DNA of 64,000 bases from Anodontia alba. Taxonomy: Eukaryota; Mollusca; Bivalvia; Lucinida; Lucinidae. The stretch spans positions 123,376,839 to 123,440,838 of the forward strand of contig OZ024824.1 of NCBI GenBank assembly GCA_964016985.1, in the 5' to 3' direction. Below the pieces are notes generated by a model. That model was not told where the DNA came from, did no database searches, and worked only from the letters and a program-made list of their open reading frames with translations. Within the stretch, counting starts at the first letter, position 1. Each line of letters begins with the position of its first letter. This document shows positions 42,892 to 53,297 of the stretch, one piece after another. Made by a program: the position numbers and the translations under genes.

Positions 42892-43251
42892 GTATATGAT
42901 GGTACGAACGATGAAGGTGATCTTATTGCCACGTACTGCGGTTCAGTCGCGCCTCTGGATATTTCAACCACTTCAAATATAATGTACGTTCAGTTCTTTT
43001 CTGATAACAGTGACAGTGGGAGAGGTTTCAATGCGACATATATAACTGAATGTAAAATAATACTGACGGAAAGATCAGGAAGTTTTCAACCTCTTGATAA
43101 GGACCATGACGGGCTATATGACGACATACAGAATTGTACTTGGATCATTACCGCGAACCCAGAAGAAAGCATACAACTCAACATTTCTGATATTGATATA
43201 GATGAAACAGCGAAAACAAATTATGACTCATGCATAACGGATTATATTAAG
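42892..43251 (+). CDS. Exon 7: C-terminal half of CUB3 plus N-terminal half of CUB4
   Basis: The 360-bp exon lies between acceptor TTTCTTGCAAG and donor GTTTGT, phase 0 at both ends and exactly the length of exon 6. It completes CUB3 with VYDGTNDEGDLIATYCGS (fourth Cys), IMYVQFFSDN and GRGFNATYITE, all family-typical. It starts CUB4 with CKIILTER, then PLDKDHDGLYDDIQNCTWII (DxDxDG loop and second Cys), IQLNISDIDIDE, DSCITDY (third Cys and the Asp-Tyr of the calcium-site region) and IK. The equal lengths of exons 6 and 7 and their similar order argue for tandem duplication of this exon. A hairpin MITE ends 18 bp upstream of the exon. Confidence 0.93.
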
Positions 43252-43346
43252 GTTTGTTTAATATTTAATGTAGTTTCATATGAGTCGCAGCATGTACCTT
43301 CTGTAGGTACGTTCCCTAACATTACTGCTCATATTTATCCAAATTA

Positions 43347-43692
43347 CAGTAAAACCTAAATGACTCGATCATCGTTTGGACCACGGAAATTTATTTGCGA
43401 CATGGGTTGTTCGAGACACCGAGGTTTAATCATGGCGCCAGGGTAGGAAGCTAATTGCTATAATTTAGAGAACTGTTTTTCATCTTCCATACAATAATGG
43501 TATGTTGAGTGTACTCATTATAATGAGGGGATTCTAATGAGTACACACAACGTACAATTTTATGATAAAATAAGAAACTTTGCATGAATATTTGCTTTCC
43601 TGAGCTCTAGGAAGAATTTCGTAGGGACTCAAAACGAGTTCAAATCGCCCAATGTAAAGAGCCATTGGCGTTCGAGTCGTCGAGGCTACTTT
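43347..43692. mobile_element. Pogo-like MITE type 1, copy 2
   Basis: The left end CAGTAAAACCTAAATGACTC follows TA. The right end TCGAGTCGTCGAGGCTACT is a degraded complement. The central hairpin (about 43499-43562; GTACTCATTATAATGAGGGG, TTCTAATGAGTACAC) is the same core as in 12692-13045. Begins 95 bp after exon 7. Confidence 0.7.
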
Positions 43693-43704
43693 ATAAACGA
43701 CCTT

Positions 43705-46137
43705 ATTAAGCACATTTTTTTCACTTCTGGTGTATACAAGAATTACAATTTATGGTCTTGTCAAACCTCTGTGATGCCCTTGTTTATCTTTTGGCTAACA
43801 GTTTCATTAGGTTTGGAACTTAACTTTATAGGCAAACTATAAGTATTTCGATGGGAACTCACTGTGCTCCTCTAGTTGTAGATTGTTTTCTTTTTTTGTT
43901 ATGAAAGAGATTACATGAAGTCTCTCTCACGGGAAAATCAGGCTGACATTATTGAGTGTTTCAATTCCACTTCAAGCTACCGTGATGATTTATTAAATGT
44001 TGACAATATTTACTTTGATCATTTGGTGGACCCCATATACCCTACTCAGCTCCAGTTAAATAAAGCCAATTCATCCGATACCAAAGCACTTTTTTTTATT
44101 TGAACCTATATATATCTACTGGTACAGTTTCCACCAAAATTTATGAATAGACGGGACGATTTTGATTTTGATACAGTCAATTTCACTTATTTGGATGGCG
44201 ATGTTCCCTTACGTATACATTTCTCAACTTACTAGATTCGCCAGAGCTTCTTCAAAACCTTAATGACTTTAACTGCCGTAATAAAGGCCTTACTGCCAAA
44301 CTTCTTAGGCAGGGCTATCGTTATTTTAAACATCGTAAGGCGTTTTCGAAATTTTATCGCAGAACAGTGCCTTGATAGAAAAATACAACATCAGTCTGAA
44401 AACACTTCTGCAACAAGGTATATCGGAATCAGAATTGTACGGTGACTTAGTGTACAGATTTAAACAAGAGTTGTCAGAAGACAACGCAGCTCGCCAGAAA
44501 GGGCTGATTGGATAAGAAAACAATCTTTAAATATTAAAGATTGAATGCAGAACTTAAACATAGCAGTAAATGACAGTGTATGATCTGACTTTAATGTCGA
44601 AAGAATGTCAAACTGAGGGATGGGGTATATGCCATTGAAACATCTTCCCTTAGGCTGGTGTGGACGAAATATGAAAGCTATATCTTACATACTTCAGCAG
44701 CCATGTACACTTTCCAAAACTTAAACACAGGTATAAATGACAAAGTATGACATGATCTTGACCTAGGCAGAAGTTCAAACTGAGGAAGGGGTGTGTTCTA
44801 TTAAAAGGTGTTAGCCTAAGGTAGGTGTGGGCCAAAAATTAAAGCAACATCTTGAATATTTTATCAGTTACGAACACTTTTCAAAACTTAAACGTAGAAC
44901 TCAAACATGGATTCAAATGACAAAGTATGACCTGACCTTGACTTAGGCAGAAGGTCAAACTGAGGAAGAGGTGTGTGTTATTGAAAGGTCTAACCATAAG
45001 GCTGGAGTGGGCCAAATATTAGAGCCTTATCTTGAATACTTCAGCATTTATGTACACTTTTCAAAACTTAAACGCAAAACAAACAGGGGTGTAAAAGACA
45101 AGGTAAGAACTGACCTTGACCTACATAAAGTCTATTTTGGGGATGAGGGTATATGCTATTGAAAGGTCTTACCCTAAAGTAGGTGTAGGCCAAATATGAA
45201 AGCAGTATCTTAAACAGTTAAAAAAGTATGCACACATTTGAAAACTTAAACATTGTGCTAACGCGGACGCCGACGCCAACGCCTGGGTGACAACATAAGC
45301 TCTCCAGGGACATAGTCCCGGCGAGCTAAAAAATGTGGGAAAATCTAACGTTTTGGAGCATTTCAGAAAATTGATTAACCTTTATAAAAAAATCGGTTAT
45401 AGCCTGGATATTATGCGGCAGACTGAATGCCTAGTTATCAACCCAATCATTGTTGATGGCTATACTTCACTCTTTAGTTGCACGACGGCGGTTCGGGCCT
45501 CAGACTCAATGACGGCCTCTTCATAAAGCTTTAAGAAGTGGTAGGGGTGGGGGCGGGGATTGGCGAAATGTCTTTGGCTTGGTTCGATGTGGTTCAACTA
45601 TTGGTTTTCATTTACTCTGTCACACAGTAGAATAAGCTATGAGTACTCGTTTTTGTTTATCATAGTGATGAGTTTGATTTTTATGTTTTCGCTTTGATGC
45701 ATTGACTGAGTTGGGAGCCTTGCTGTTAACCAAATTGTTATGTATTTCTGTATTCAGAGTAGCATCGGGACCCAGGTGAAGTTGGCTGGCCATAAAAGTG
45801 CTTTAACCCACGCCCTTCCCCACTCCGGTTGTTTATTCTACTGACCGTTCTAAGGCGGTATTCCCGGTGTTGGTCTTACTCTTTGTTGCTTTGTGGTCTA
45901 TTCTATGACGTGATTTGTTTTGTCTTGCCTTGTAATATTTTGTTCTAATGTTTTTCAGTCCTTTTAGCATTGTGATTATCTCGCCTGGGGAAGAGAGAGC
46001 TAGTCTTGTAGCTTTTCGTACGTTTGTTCGATTTGCGTTTGTTTGCTTTTGTCGATTTCCTCTTCCTCTTGGTATCTGGGACTGGCTGTGGGTTGTGATT
46101 GTGGCACTCCCTGGACTTTCCTCTTACCCTTTTTTTA
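43705..46137 (+). mobile_element. Penelope-like retroelement (RT remnant plus 3' UTR) with a Helitron-like insertion
   Basis: The degraded RT runs from TTCACTTCTGGTGTATACAA through motif B-like ATGGGAACTCACTGTGCTCC (43853), LSRENQADIIECFNS, SSYRDDLLNV (the YLDD motif changed to YRDD) and NIVRRFRNF, to 44465. It resumes at 45330 (GKSNVLEHFRKLINLYKKIG, RQTECLVINPIIVDGY). The 3' UTR ends CTCTTACCCTTTTTTT at 46137. Multiple stops. Intervening DNA at 44466-45329 is the Helitron-like insertion. Confidence 0.75.
44466..45329 (+). mobile_element. Helitron-like element with tandem ~170-bp repeats
   Basis: About 4.5 imperfect monomers each start AACTTAAAC (near 44555, 44721, 44887, 45067, 45243) and carry TGACCTTGAC, AGGTCAAACTGAGGAAG and GTGGGCCAAATAT. 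The right end has GACGCCGACGCCAACGCCTG, a small hairpin GGGACATAGTCCC and terminal CTAA. GACAACGCAGCTCGCC at the left is echoed inverted (GGCGAGCT) at the right. This layout matches bivalve non-autonomous Helitron/Helentron elements bearing BIV160-like satellite monomers. That identification is from memory of those families. No Rep/helicase is present. Confidence 0.75.
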
Positions 46138-46902
46138 CTGTAATATCATTAGTGCCGTACAATAGTCATGCTAAAATATTGAACAAATCCATTTGAATGA
46201 TGACATATTTTACAGTGTGTTCTGTGATATTTTTACAAACAGCTGCAGTTCTAGACAGGAATGTATTTTTACTACCCTGAATCAGGGTTTCCTCCAAAAA
46301 TTGTTTTAGAAAGGTTGGCGCTGTCTAATACCCTCGTAGACCGGTTTGTGGATTTTTATGCTCTGCGCTCGATGTTATGAAAATGTTTTCATGCTTTACT
46401 CAGCTGAGCATAAAGTTTCTCTGCTAATGAAGATGAAAATGAGAACAATAGTTTCTTTTATTGGCATTTGCATATTTATTAGCAGAGACAATTGCATGCT
46501 CAGCCTTGTTTAGCAAGAAAAAACATAGCAGCTGTTAGTTATTAGAGATCTATTAGTATGACAAATTTCATGCTGAGCAGAGGAAGTAAAATTTTTTTAT
46601 AACCTCGGGCCTGGTTTTAGACACTATCTTGTGTCACTGCAGTTTTATAATTATTTGAGTTTTAATGTAGTGCGGTAGAGGATTGTACTCGTACCAAGTT
46701 CATATTGATAATTTTGAACTGCATCAGAATCAAGGACAAAATTTCGAAAGTGAATGGCCTTTTAAGACCTCACTCCAACCTCATCAGTGAGGGTTTGTTT
46801 CTGCCGATGCGTCCATTGTGGTTCCTCTGTTGCAGTTCTTCCTTGTTCATAAGCTGGTTATTGCACCTGTGCCGGTGCGTACTGTCTTGTCAAATGTTGA
46901 CA
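46138..46902. other. Intron 7 DNA, no recognised feature
   Basis: No exon or repeat end is recognised between two Penelope-like copies. Confidence 0.45.
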
Positions 46903-47323
46903 AGCTTTAACCCCCCCCCCAGTGGTTTATTCTACTGACCGTTCTAGTTCTAAGGCGGTGACCCCGGTGTTAGTCTTACTCTTTGTTGCTTTGTGGTTTA
47001 TTCTCCGAGGCGATTTGTTTAAAGTTTCGCCTGGTGTTATTTTGTTCCTGTGTTTTTCAATCCTTTGAGCATTTTCGATTACTCGCTTGGGGAAGAGAAA
47101 GCTAATCTTAGTGCTTTTCGTACGTTTGTTCGATTTGCACTTGTTTGATTTTGTCTGTTTTCTCTTCCTTCCGCTTGGTGTCTGGGAAGGGCTGCGGCTT
47201 GTAACTGTGGCACTCTCTGGTGTCTGGGAAGGGCTGCGGCTTGTGACTGTGGCACTCTCTGGTGTCTGGGAGGGGCTGCCGCTTTTGACTGTGGCAGTCT
47301 CTGGATATTCTCGTACCTTTTTT
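46903..47323 (+). mobile_element. Penelope-like 3' fragment with an internal 42-bp triplication
   Basis: From the CTTTAACCCCCCCC block through GACCGTTCTAGTTCTAAGGC to TATTCTCGTACCTTTTTT. At 47178-47303 the block GTGTCTGGGAAGGGCTGCGG is present as three 42-bp direct repeats instead of one. Confidence 0.8.
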
Positions 47324-47555
47324 GTTAATCAAAAACAACTAAAATCGTTCCGATAGGAAATCCAAGATGGTCGCCCTTGCAGACATGTTGAAAATATATT
47401 TTGAACTTTTTTCTCCTGAATCAAAATGCCAATTGACTCGAAACTTCTGTGGAAGTATCGCGATGACTTGTAAATTAAAATCAACTAAAATCGTTTTTAT
47501 CTGAAATTCAAGATGGCCACCAGGCTATAAAGTATCAGAGTGACTTGCAGATAAG

Positions 47556-47592
<37 letters not shown>

Positions 47593-47877
47593 AAAAAAAA
47601 TAAAATCGACCCGATTGGAAAACCAAGATGACCGCTAGTGCCACCATCTTGAAAATCTATATTTGACTTCCTCTCTTGAACCGAATTGCCAATTGACAAA
47701 ACATCTGGTAATCAGGTAGGCGATACAGGCCATCTTGACACTCTTGTATTTTTTGACAGAAGTGTTGCTTGAGAAAGACAAAAATATGTTAATGTTCTGC
47801 CCCTTAAGTAACTGCTAATTGTTTCTATAGAATGACGCACCTTAGATATTCGTCAAATGTTTCAAATATATTTTCAG
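47324..47877. other. Intron 7 DNA with poly-A tract
   Basis: Poly-A near 47554-47600. Two diverged direct repeats (AAGATGGTCGCCCTTGC / AAGATGGCCACCAGGC / AAGATGACCGCTAGTGC with CAACTAAAATCG upstream) indicate a decayed tandem repeat. No exon. Confidence 0.45.
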
Positions 47878-48040
47878 GTATTTGATGGAGATATGGAAGG
47901 TCCTTTACTCGTCGATATAATATGTGGTTTTCATCGGCATAAACAGTTCACTTCAGTGTCTGATATTCTATACGTACAGTTCCAGACAGATTGTTGTCAC
48001 GGTGGAACAGGATTTTATGCCACGTACACATTTGTTAATC
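47878..48040 (+). CDS. Exon 8: C-terminal half of CUB domain 4
   Basis: The 163-bp exon lies between acceptor TATATTTTCAG and donor GTAAGT, starting in phase 0 and ending in phase 1: the same size and phases as exon 4. The sequence VFDGDMEGPLLVDIICGF (fourth Cys as ICGF, where YCGS is usual), SDILYVQFQTDCC and GGTGFYATYTF completes CUB4. The adjacent Cys pair in TDCCHGG is extra and could form an additional disulphide or pair externally. Ends with a single C that joins exon 9's GC to give Arg. Confidence 0.92.
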
Positions 48041-48675
48041 GTAAGTTTCTTTTTCGTGGAAAAGGTATGTAGCCCACGCTATGCATTCAGCTTTGATACA
48101 ATTTAGGATAAAGAAAAAGCATCAAAACATTCATTTCATGTAAAATGTTTGTTTCTTAGTCATATCTCTAGACAAGCCATTGTGAAACCGAAAATAGTAT
48201 ACAAATGTCGGGAAAGCTATAGTCAAAGAAACGCCCATGCCAATGCCCAAATAAACTCTCGGATCGCACTGAGACGACCAAAACACAAGCAAAGCACGCA
48301 CAGAAAGCAAGGCAGGCAGCTATTGAAATAAGCCCTCAATGCTAGCATCAGGCCAAGGAAACACGACACACAAAAACAACACAGGAACAACCTCAATGAC
48401 ATTTTTTATGATTTTGTGTTTCACAAAAAAGCACACGTTGTCGATACTCTTTAGAACCTTAACATGAGGAAATATAACTTCCGCCATGTGCGCCGAACGA
48501 CGACTCAAATAAAAACCCGCGTATCTGATTAGTTGTACCAGAACATTCAGTGTTCGCATGAAGAAACTCTGCATAAGTAGCTATTCAAATTGCACCCAGT
48601 GAAGAGTCTGATAAGACAGCGCAGTGTCAAGTATCTTACGTCACCGGGGCGTTCAAATGAGATTGGCTTACAAAA
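48041..48675. other. Intron 8 DNA with A-rich repeat fragments
   Basis: An A-rich segment (48170-48390) has no recognised relatives in the window. Near 48480-48640, GTGCGCCGAACGACGACTCA and AGTGAAGAGTCTGATAAGAC are relics of the AGATCAGCC-type MITE. Confidence 0.4.
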
Positions 48676-48792
48676 TAGAAAGGAAGGCAATGATCAGGAA
48701 TCGATACAATTATCCCATACCTCCCATCAGAGACATCAAAGGGAAAGAAACACAAACACGAAATAACTGGACCCTAATGGAAACATCACTAC
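48676..48792 (-). mobile_element. Internal fragment of a Penelope-like 3' UTR
   Basis: AGGCAATGATCAGGAATCG through AAATAACTGGACCCTAATGG is almost identical to 32505-32622 in the longest copy. It is truncated at both ends, which is unusual for simple 5' truncation. Confidence 0.7.
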
Positions 48793-49229
48793 AGTTGGGC
48801 AAGGCCTGCTATTCTTGCAGCTGGTAAGGGTGGAGGGGGTATGCTTTTTTTTATTTCTTCTGTTTCTTCAATTTCATTCATTTTCCACTTTCTCCCCTGT
48901 CCCTCTCTTTCATCTCTTCTATAATCTCGTCTCCCTCTCTTCTCCCTTTCTCTGGGAGACGACACAAACTGAACCATAATGGTTAACTTGTCGTTAAACC
49001 CCAATACAATCAGTCATGAATCTTCGCTGGGCGAACAGGCCTGAAAGTATGTTTTCTGACTTTGCATCTCCCTTGTACATTGTGGAGAAATCAATACAAT
49101 ATTTATCCATGTTACGGAAAGTGTTTACCTTTGGCCTTTCTTTCTATATTTTGTTTATTGATGCAAATTTCAGTTCCAGTTTTAAACACGAGGGGCTTGC
49201 CTGTCTTTCTGTAAAGTCCAAAACCAGCA

Positions 49230-49447
49230 AAAAAAGGTAAGAGAAAAGTCCAGGGTGTGCCACAATCACAAACCGCAGCCCTTCCAAGACCCCAAGAGGA
49301 AGAGGAAACCGACAAATCCAAACAAGCACAAATCGAACAAACGTACGAAAAGCACTGAGATTAGCTCTCTCTTCCCCAAGCGAGGTAGTCGCAATACTAA
49401 AAGAACTAAATTACACAAGAGCAAAATGACACATGGAAAGACATAAA
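49230..49447 (-). mobile_element. Penelope-like 3' fragment
   Basis: AAAAAAGGTAAGAGAAAAGT through CCGCAGCCCTTCCAAGACCC to CACATGGAAAGACATAAAG. 5'-truncated. Confidence 0.8.
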
Positions 49448-49846
49448 GTTAGTTTTAAGAGGCTAAAATAAATGATTCTGTTAATACAAACAATCAGACA
49501 ATAGATATACCAAGTTATGTTACGAAGTAGTAATCTATGAACCATACAACATTTAAAACCACCTTCACATGTCAATACATTATTTCTTTACTGCCATCAT
49601 GCGGAACTTTGCAAGAATATAACACTTATATAAACAGTTGCAAAACATTGAACAGATAAAATGAACCAATGGCATAAGAAGAGAACAAACGTTTAAGTCT
49701 ACAGATGGTACTTATTAAGTTGGATACTTGCAGATATTTAATTTGTAAAACAATATAAGTTTGTAACGATTCCTTCGTTTCTCAGATGTTCTATCCAATT
49801 TAATTAAAAAGAACATTTAATGGTAATAGTGTAGAAGTTCAAGTAA

Positions 49847-50530
49847 CTATTCTTGCTGTTTCATGTTGTATGTTTTCGTTTTATTGCTTTCGTATTGTCC
49901 CAAACAACATCTCCATATTCCGCAATAGATGTAAAGAATGCCATGAATATGGTTTTGTGATTTCAGGTCTAGTCTGAAGTTTAATTGTAGCATAGTATCT
50001 ATCTTACCTAAAGCTTTTTGAAGTCTATAGTTCATGTGGAGATGCAAGGAACAGTTGTTGGAGAAGGAAAATCCTAAATGCGTGTGAAGTTTAACTTTAT
50101 AGATATTTTGATTGTTCGTGTACAAAGGTGAATGTATAAGTCTTTTAATTCTAGAGATGTAATTCTAGAGATAACAACTACTTTAGGTTTGGTAGGATTA
50201 AATAAGACCAACCATGTATCGGCCCATTTTTATTTTTTACACGGTCTTCATTAGGTCAGCGGGTCGTCCACAGTTGTAAACAGAATAGTATTGTCAGCCA
50301 GCAACGAATATTAGAGCGAATATCATTTATGATGTTTTTAATATTTACTAGAAAAAGCGAGTGTCCTGAAATTGAGCCTTGCGGTACACCTAATAGTAAC
50401 TTGGGCCAATTTGAGACAATACCAGTGAGTATAACGTTAATGCTGTTGTCTGTTAGATAAATAATTTTGAACCATACTACTGCAGCTGCTTCCACGTTAT
50501 GTATGTCCAGCGTGTCATACATGATCAAAC
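49847..50530 (-). pseudogene. LINE reverse transcriptase remnant (Jockey/CR1-like)
   Basis: On the minus strand from 50530: DTLDIHNVEAAAVVWFK (the AFD..NH..L region), ILTGIVSNWPKLLLGVPQGS (GVPQGS is RT motif B) and LFLVNIKNIINDIRSNIRC. The FADD catalytic motif is lost in a degenerate stretch. After shifted segments come MYTNNQNIYKVKLHTHLGFS, NNCSLHLHM, LQKALGKIDTMLQLNFRLDL and CGIWRCCLGQYESNK. The order and spacing match the palm-to-thumb region of a non-LTR retrotransposon RT. Several frameshifts; dead. No intact 3' tail is defined below 49847. Confidence 0.8.
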
Positions 50531-51194
50531 GCCCTGCTTATGTCAGGGAAAACAATTCTTATTTCTTTCCCAGCATCTGTAGTGCCTAACAGAATATTTT
50601 ACTTCTGTGATGTGTAACAGACGCTGTTAGGCAGCTCTGTGCTGTGTAATTGTTATGTACTTTATATAAATTTTGGACCTGTTGTAAAAATGTAGTGCCA
50701 GTTAAATTGATTAAATTCTCCGGAAGTTTTACTACTGGCATCAAAGTCACCGGTTCTTGTGTTGTTTGTTCTTTGTTCTTTGTGGGACCTTGTCGGTGGT
50801 CGCCGCAGGATTGTTTCGATTGAATTCCTATTTAATTTCATATTGTTGTGTTTTGTGGTTTCTGTATTCCTGCCATTTCCCGGGTATTGTCACTTATATT
50901 TTTCTATATGACTCCGTGCTCGCATCTTTAAGAAAGAAGTGTTGATTGCTTTCCTTTGTGTTGTTATGGTATGTATGTGATGTCCGTCATGGTTTACTTG
51001 TTTACGCTTTCTCTTAAAGGCATTGGTAGCTTATGTTCTGTGACTGTGGCAAGCCCTAGACATCTTTACTATTGTAATATTTATGATAAGAACTCTTATA
51101 CCAAATGTAGATACTGACGTATACCCGCTAAATATAATTTTGATTGATTTTCATTTTACAAACTACGCTTTGTCGTTATCGTTATAATTTACAG
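50531..51194. other. Intron 8 DNA, weak similarity to Penelope-like 3' end
   Basis: Near 51019-51066, GCATTGGTAGCTTATGTTCT and GTGACTGTGGCAAGCCCTAG distantly resemble the family block ending CCCTGGACTTTTCT. Otherwise unassigned. Ends at the acceptor ATAATTTACAG of exon 9. Confidence 0.35.
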
Positions 51195-51385
51195 GCGTAT
51201 GTGGAGGTGTATTTCAAGAAAGTTTTGGATGGTTCAGTCCACCAGATCTTGATGGCAACGGTTTGTATGACCCTAATTTGGATTGTACCTGGATAATTAA
51301 CTTTCCAGACAGCCATTTACTACATTTAACTATTAGTAATATGGACATACAACAACATGGAAGTTGTAATTTAGACTATCTTCAG
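51195..51385 (+). CDS. Exon 9: N-terminal half of CUB domain 5
   Basis: The 191-bp exon lies between acceptor ATAATTTACAG and donor GTATGC, starting in phase 1 and ending in phase 0. The protein reads VCGGVFQESFGWFSP (first Cys), PDLDGNGLYDPNLDCTWII (second Cys and acidic loop), LLHLTISNMDIQQHG, then SCNLDYLQ (third Cys). It is the opening half of a fifth CUB and needs a phase-0 exon like exons 4, 6 or 8 to complete it. No such exon is found in the remaining 12.6 kb, which is all mobile DNA, so the gene continues beyond the window. Confidence 0.92.
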
Positions 51386-52439
51386 GTATGCATTTTGTTT
51401 ATAATTTATAATAATATATTTAACATATAAGATGTAACCTTACATCTATTAAGGGATAAATCACTTTAATTTGTTTTTAATTTATGGGATTACGATATCA
51501 GCATTTGTAAATTAATTGCTAATTTGCTATCTTTTTGCTACGAAAGAAACTTTATGTTGTCACTTTCTCAAGAAAATCAGGCTACTATTATTGACACATT
51601 CTATTCAACGTCTTGATATTTGGAAGACTTACTTAGCGATAATGATTATTTTGAACAAATGGTTAGTAAAATTTATCCAGAATAAATAATTGTATAAAGT
51701 ACAGAAGTGAACTCAGAAATTGCTACAGTTAGATCCACACCGAGTCCTCAACCAAAGCGAAAGATAGACAAATAAATTTAAAAAGACACAAAAAAAAAAA
51801 ACAGATGGCAATAAGCGTTGGCAACCCTTTTCCAAAAAGGTGGCAAATCTTGCCCAAACTTAACTGAATTTATCTGAAACTTTTATAAATTTAATAATAG
51901 AACTATATTTTTTAACCATAGCTTCGCTTTGTTTCTGGATTGAAATACATAGATATCTAATAAGTTGTACTAAACTTTATGACGGTTTTAATTGCGATAC
52001 TATAAATTGTCCGGTAGTAGTATAGGGCGCCACTATACTACTTCCGGTTTTTGATCGCTAAGTTCCTCGTGGTGTGGTGTATATATTCACCTAGACATGG
52101 GTTAAGCATCAGTTCAGATTGTATCAAGTGATCATAAAATCATTAAAGAAACTTAAAGAATTGTGCATAATATATTCATTTATGGACACATTTCAAATCT
52201 GGAACCTTTATGCTGTTCAAACAAGTAAAAGCAATTTGATTAAATTCCTAAATTAATGCTTTCGGAACAAAAACGTATCGTTTTTAACATTTCGGAAGAC
52301 TTCAAAATATTTCCAGGAATTTCGGCACATTAAAGAGTCTAACGTGTTTGAGACTAAGTTTCCATGTTCACAAAGAATAATCATTTTACCCCAGTTTCAC
52401 ACAATGCGCACGGTGGGGTCTAGCGTAATCATCTAAAAA
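51386..52439. other. Intron 9 DNA with an inverted repeat
   Basis: A small hairpin at about 52008-52050 (CCGGTAGTAGTATAG, loop GGCGCCA). The fragment of Penelope-like RT is annotated separately. No exon. Confidence 0.45.
51508..51686 (+). pseudogene. Penelope-like RT fragment
   Basis: The translation LSFCYERNFMLSLSQENQA, a stop, then YLEDLLSDNDYFEQMVSKIY corresponds to motif B-to-C of the RT at 33086-34445. The catalytic YLDD is changed to YLED and a stop precedes it. Confidence 0.75.
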
Positions 52440-52952
52440 TATCGGATGGATCAAAATGAGGAATATAGTAGTCCTGAGGATGTCATCACGGTACTTCACG
52501 TCCGTTAACGTTCTGTTAAGAACATGCATCGCACGTTTGCAGTCATTTGAAAAGCACGCCCAAACAGTTACAGAAACGCGGCGTTGCTCGTATGCAGTTC
52601 CCCAAACACATCACAGGCGACGTCTGCTGTCAATATGACGTAACATAAACGTTCTTTCATCAGACCAGTGAATTCACCTTCAACCGGCATTCCAATTCAA
52701 GCGCTCCAGTGACCAGTCCAAACGTGCCTGCTTATGCCCTTGTGTCAACTTTAGACGTTTAATAAGCCATCTTGCCCTAAGTCCAGCGGCATTGTCTTTG
52801 CGTCTGACAGACACGCGGTTAGGGATGTCCCACTGCTCCCTGAGACGTGTCCTAGTTTTCAAAGGCAACATTCGTGCTCGGCGGGCTAACGCTCTGCTTT
52901 GTCGTACTGACGTCTTTCTTAGTCTGCCAGAACGCTGGCATTCTCTTACATT

Positions 52953-53297
52953 CATCATGAAAACACACTTATATAGATATGACCCCATCGTAAACCCCAC
53001 TTTTATACAGTAAAACTGGAGTTTAAAGGGGTATACATTAATTTTCTAATTTCTCCTCAAAAACATAGGTTGTGGGTACTCGTTAGTAGCGCCTTGTCGA
53101 GCTGGTTCTAACAAGTACCCACAATCTATGTTTTGAGCAGAAATATGAAAATAAAAGTTTGAGAAAAGTCCAGGGAGTGCCACAATCACAAACCGCAGCC
53201 CTTCCCAGACCCAAAACCTACCAGAATTTTCATCTAAAAGTTTGATTTTTTTTGTGATAAAATTCTCAATATATTTGAATAAGCGTGTTTTAGTAAT
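52953..53297 (-). mobile_element. Hairpin MITE family, copy 22, containing a retroelement sliver
   Basis: CATCATGAAAACACACT start, mutated hairpin (GTACTCGTTAGTAGCGCC), ends GAATAAGCGTGTTTTAGTAAT. It interrupts the Tc1 remnant and holds a 53-bp insert at 53160-53212. Confidence 0.85.
53160..53212 (-). mobile_element. Very short (53 bp) Penelope-like 3' end
   Basis: TGAGAAAAGTCCAGGGAGTG through CGCAGCCCTTCCCAGACCC, exactly the family's 3'-terminal ~50 bp, inside MITE copy 22. Confidence 0.8.

Noticed and set aside
43705..46137. Endogenous virus origin of the RT fragments
   Set aside because: Motifs and tandem truncated structure fit a retrotransposon. No envelope-like or capsid gene of a virus is associated.
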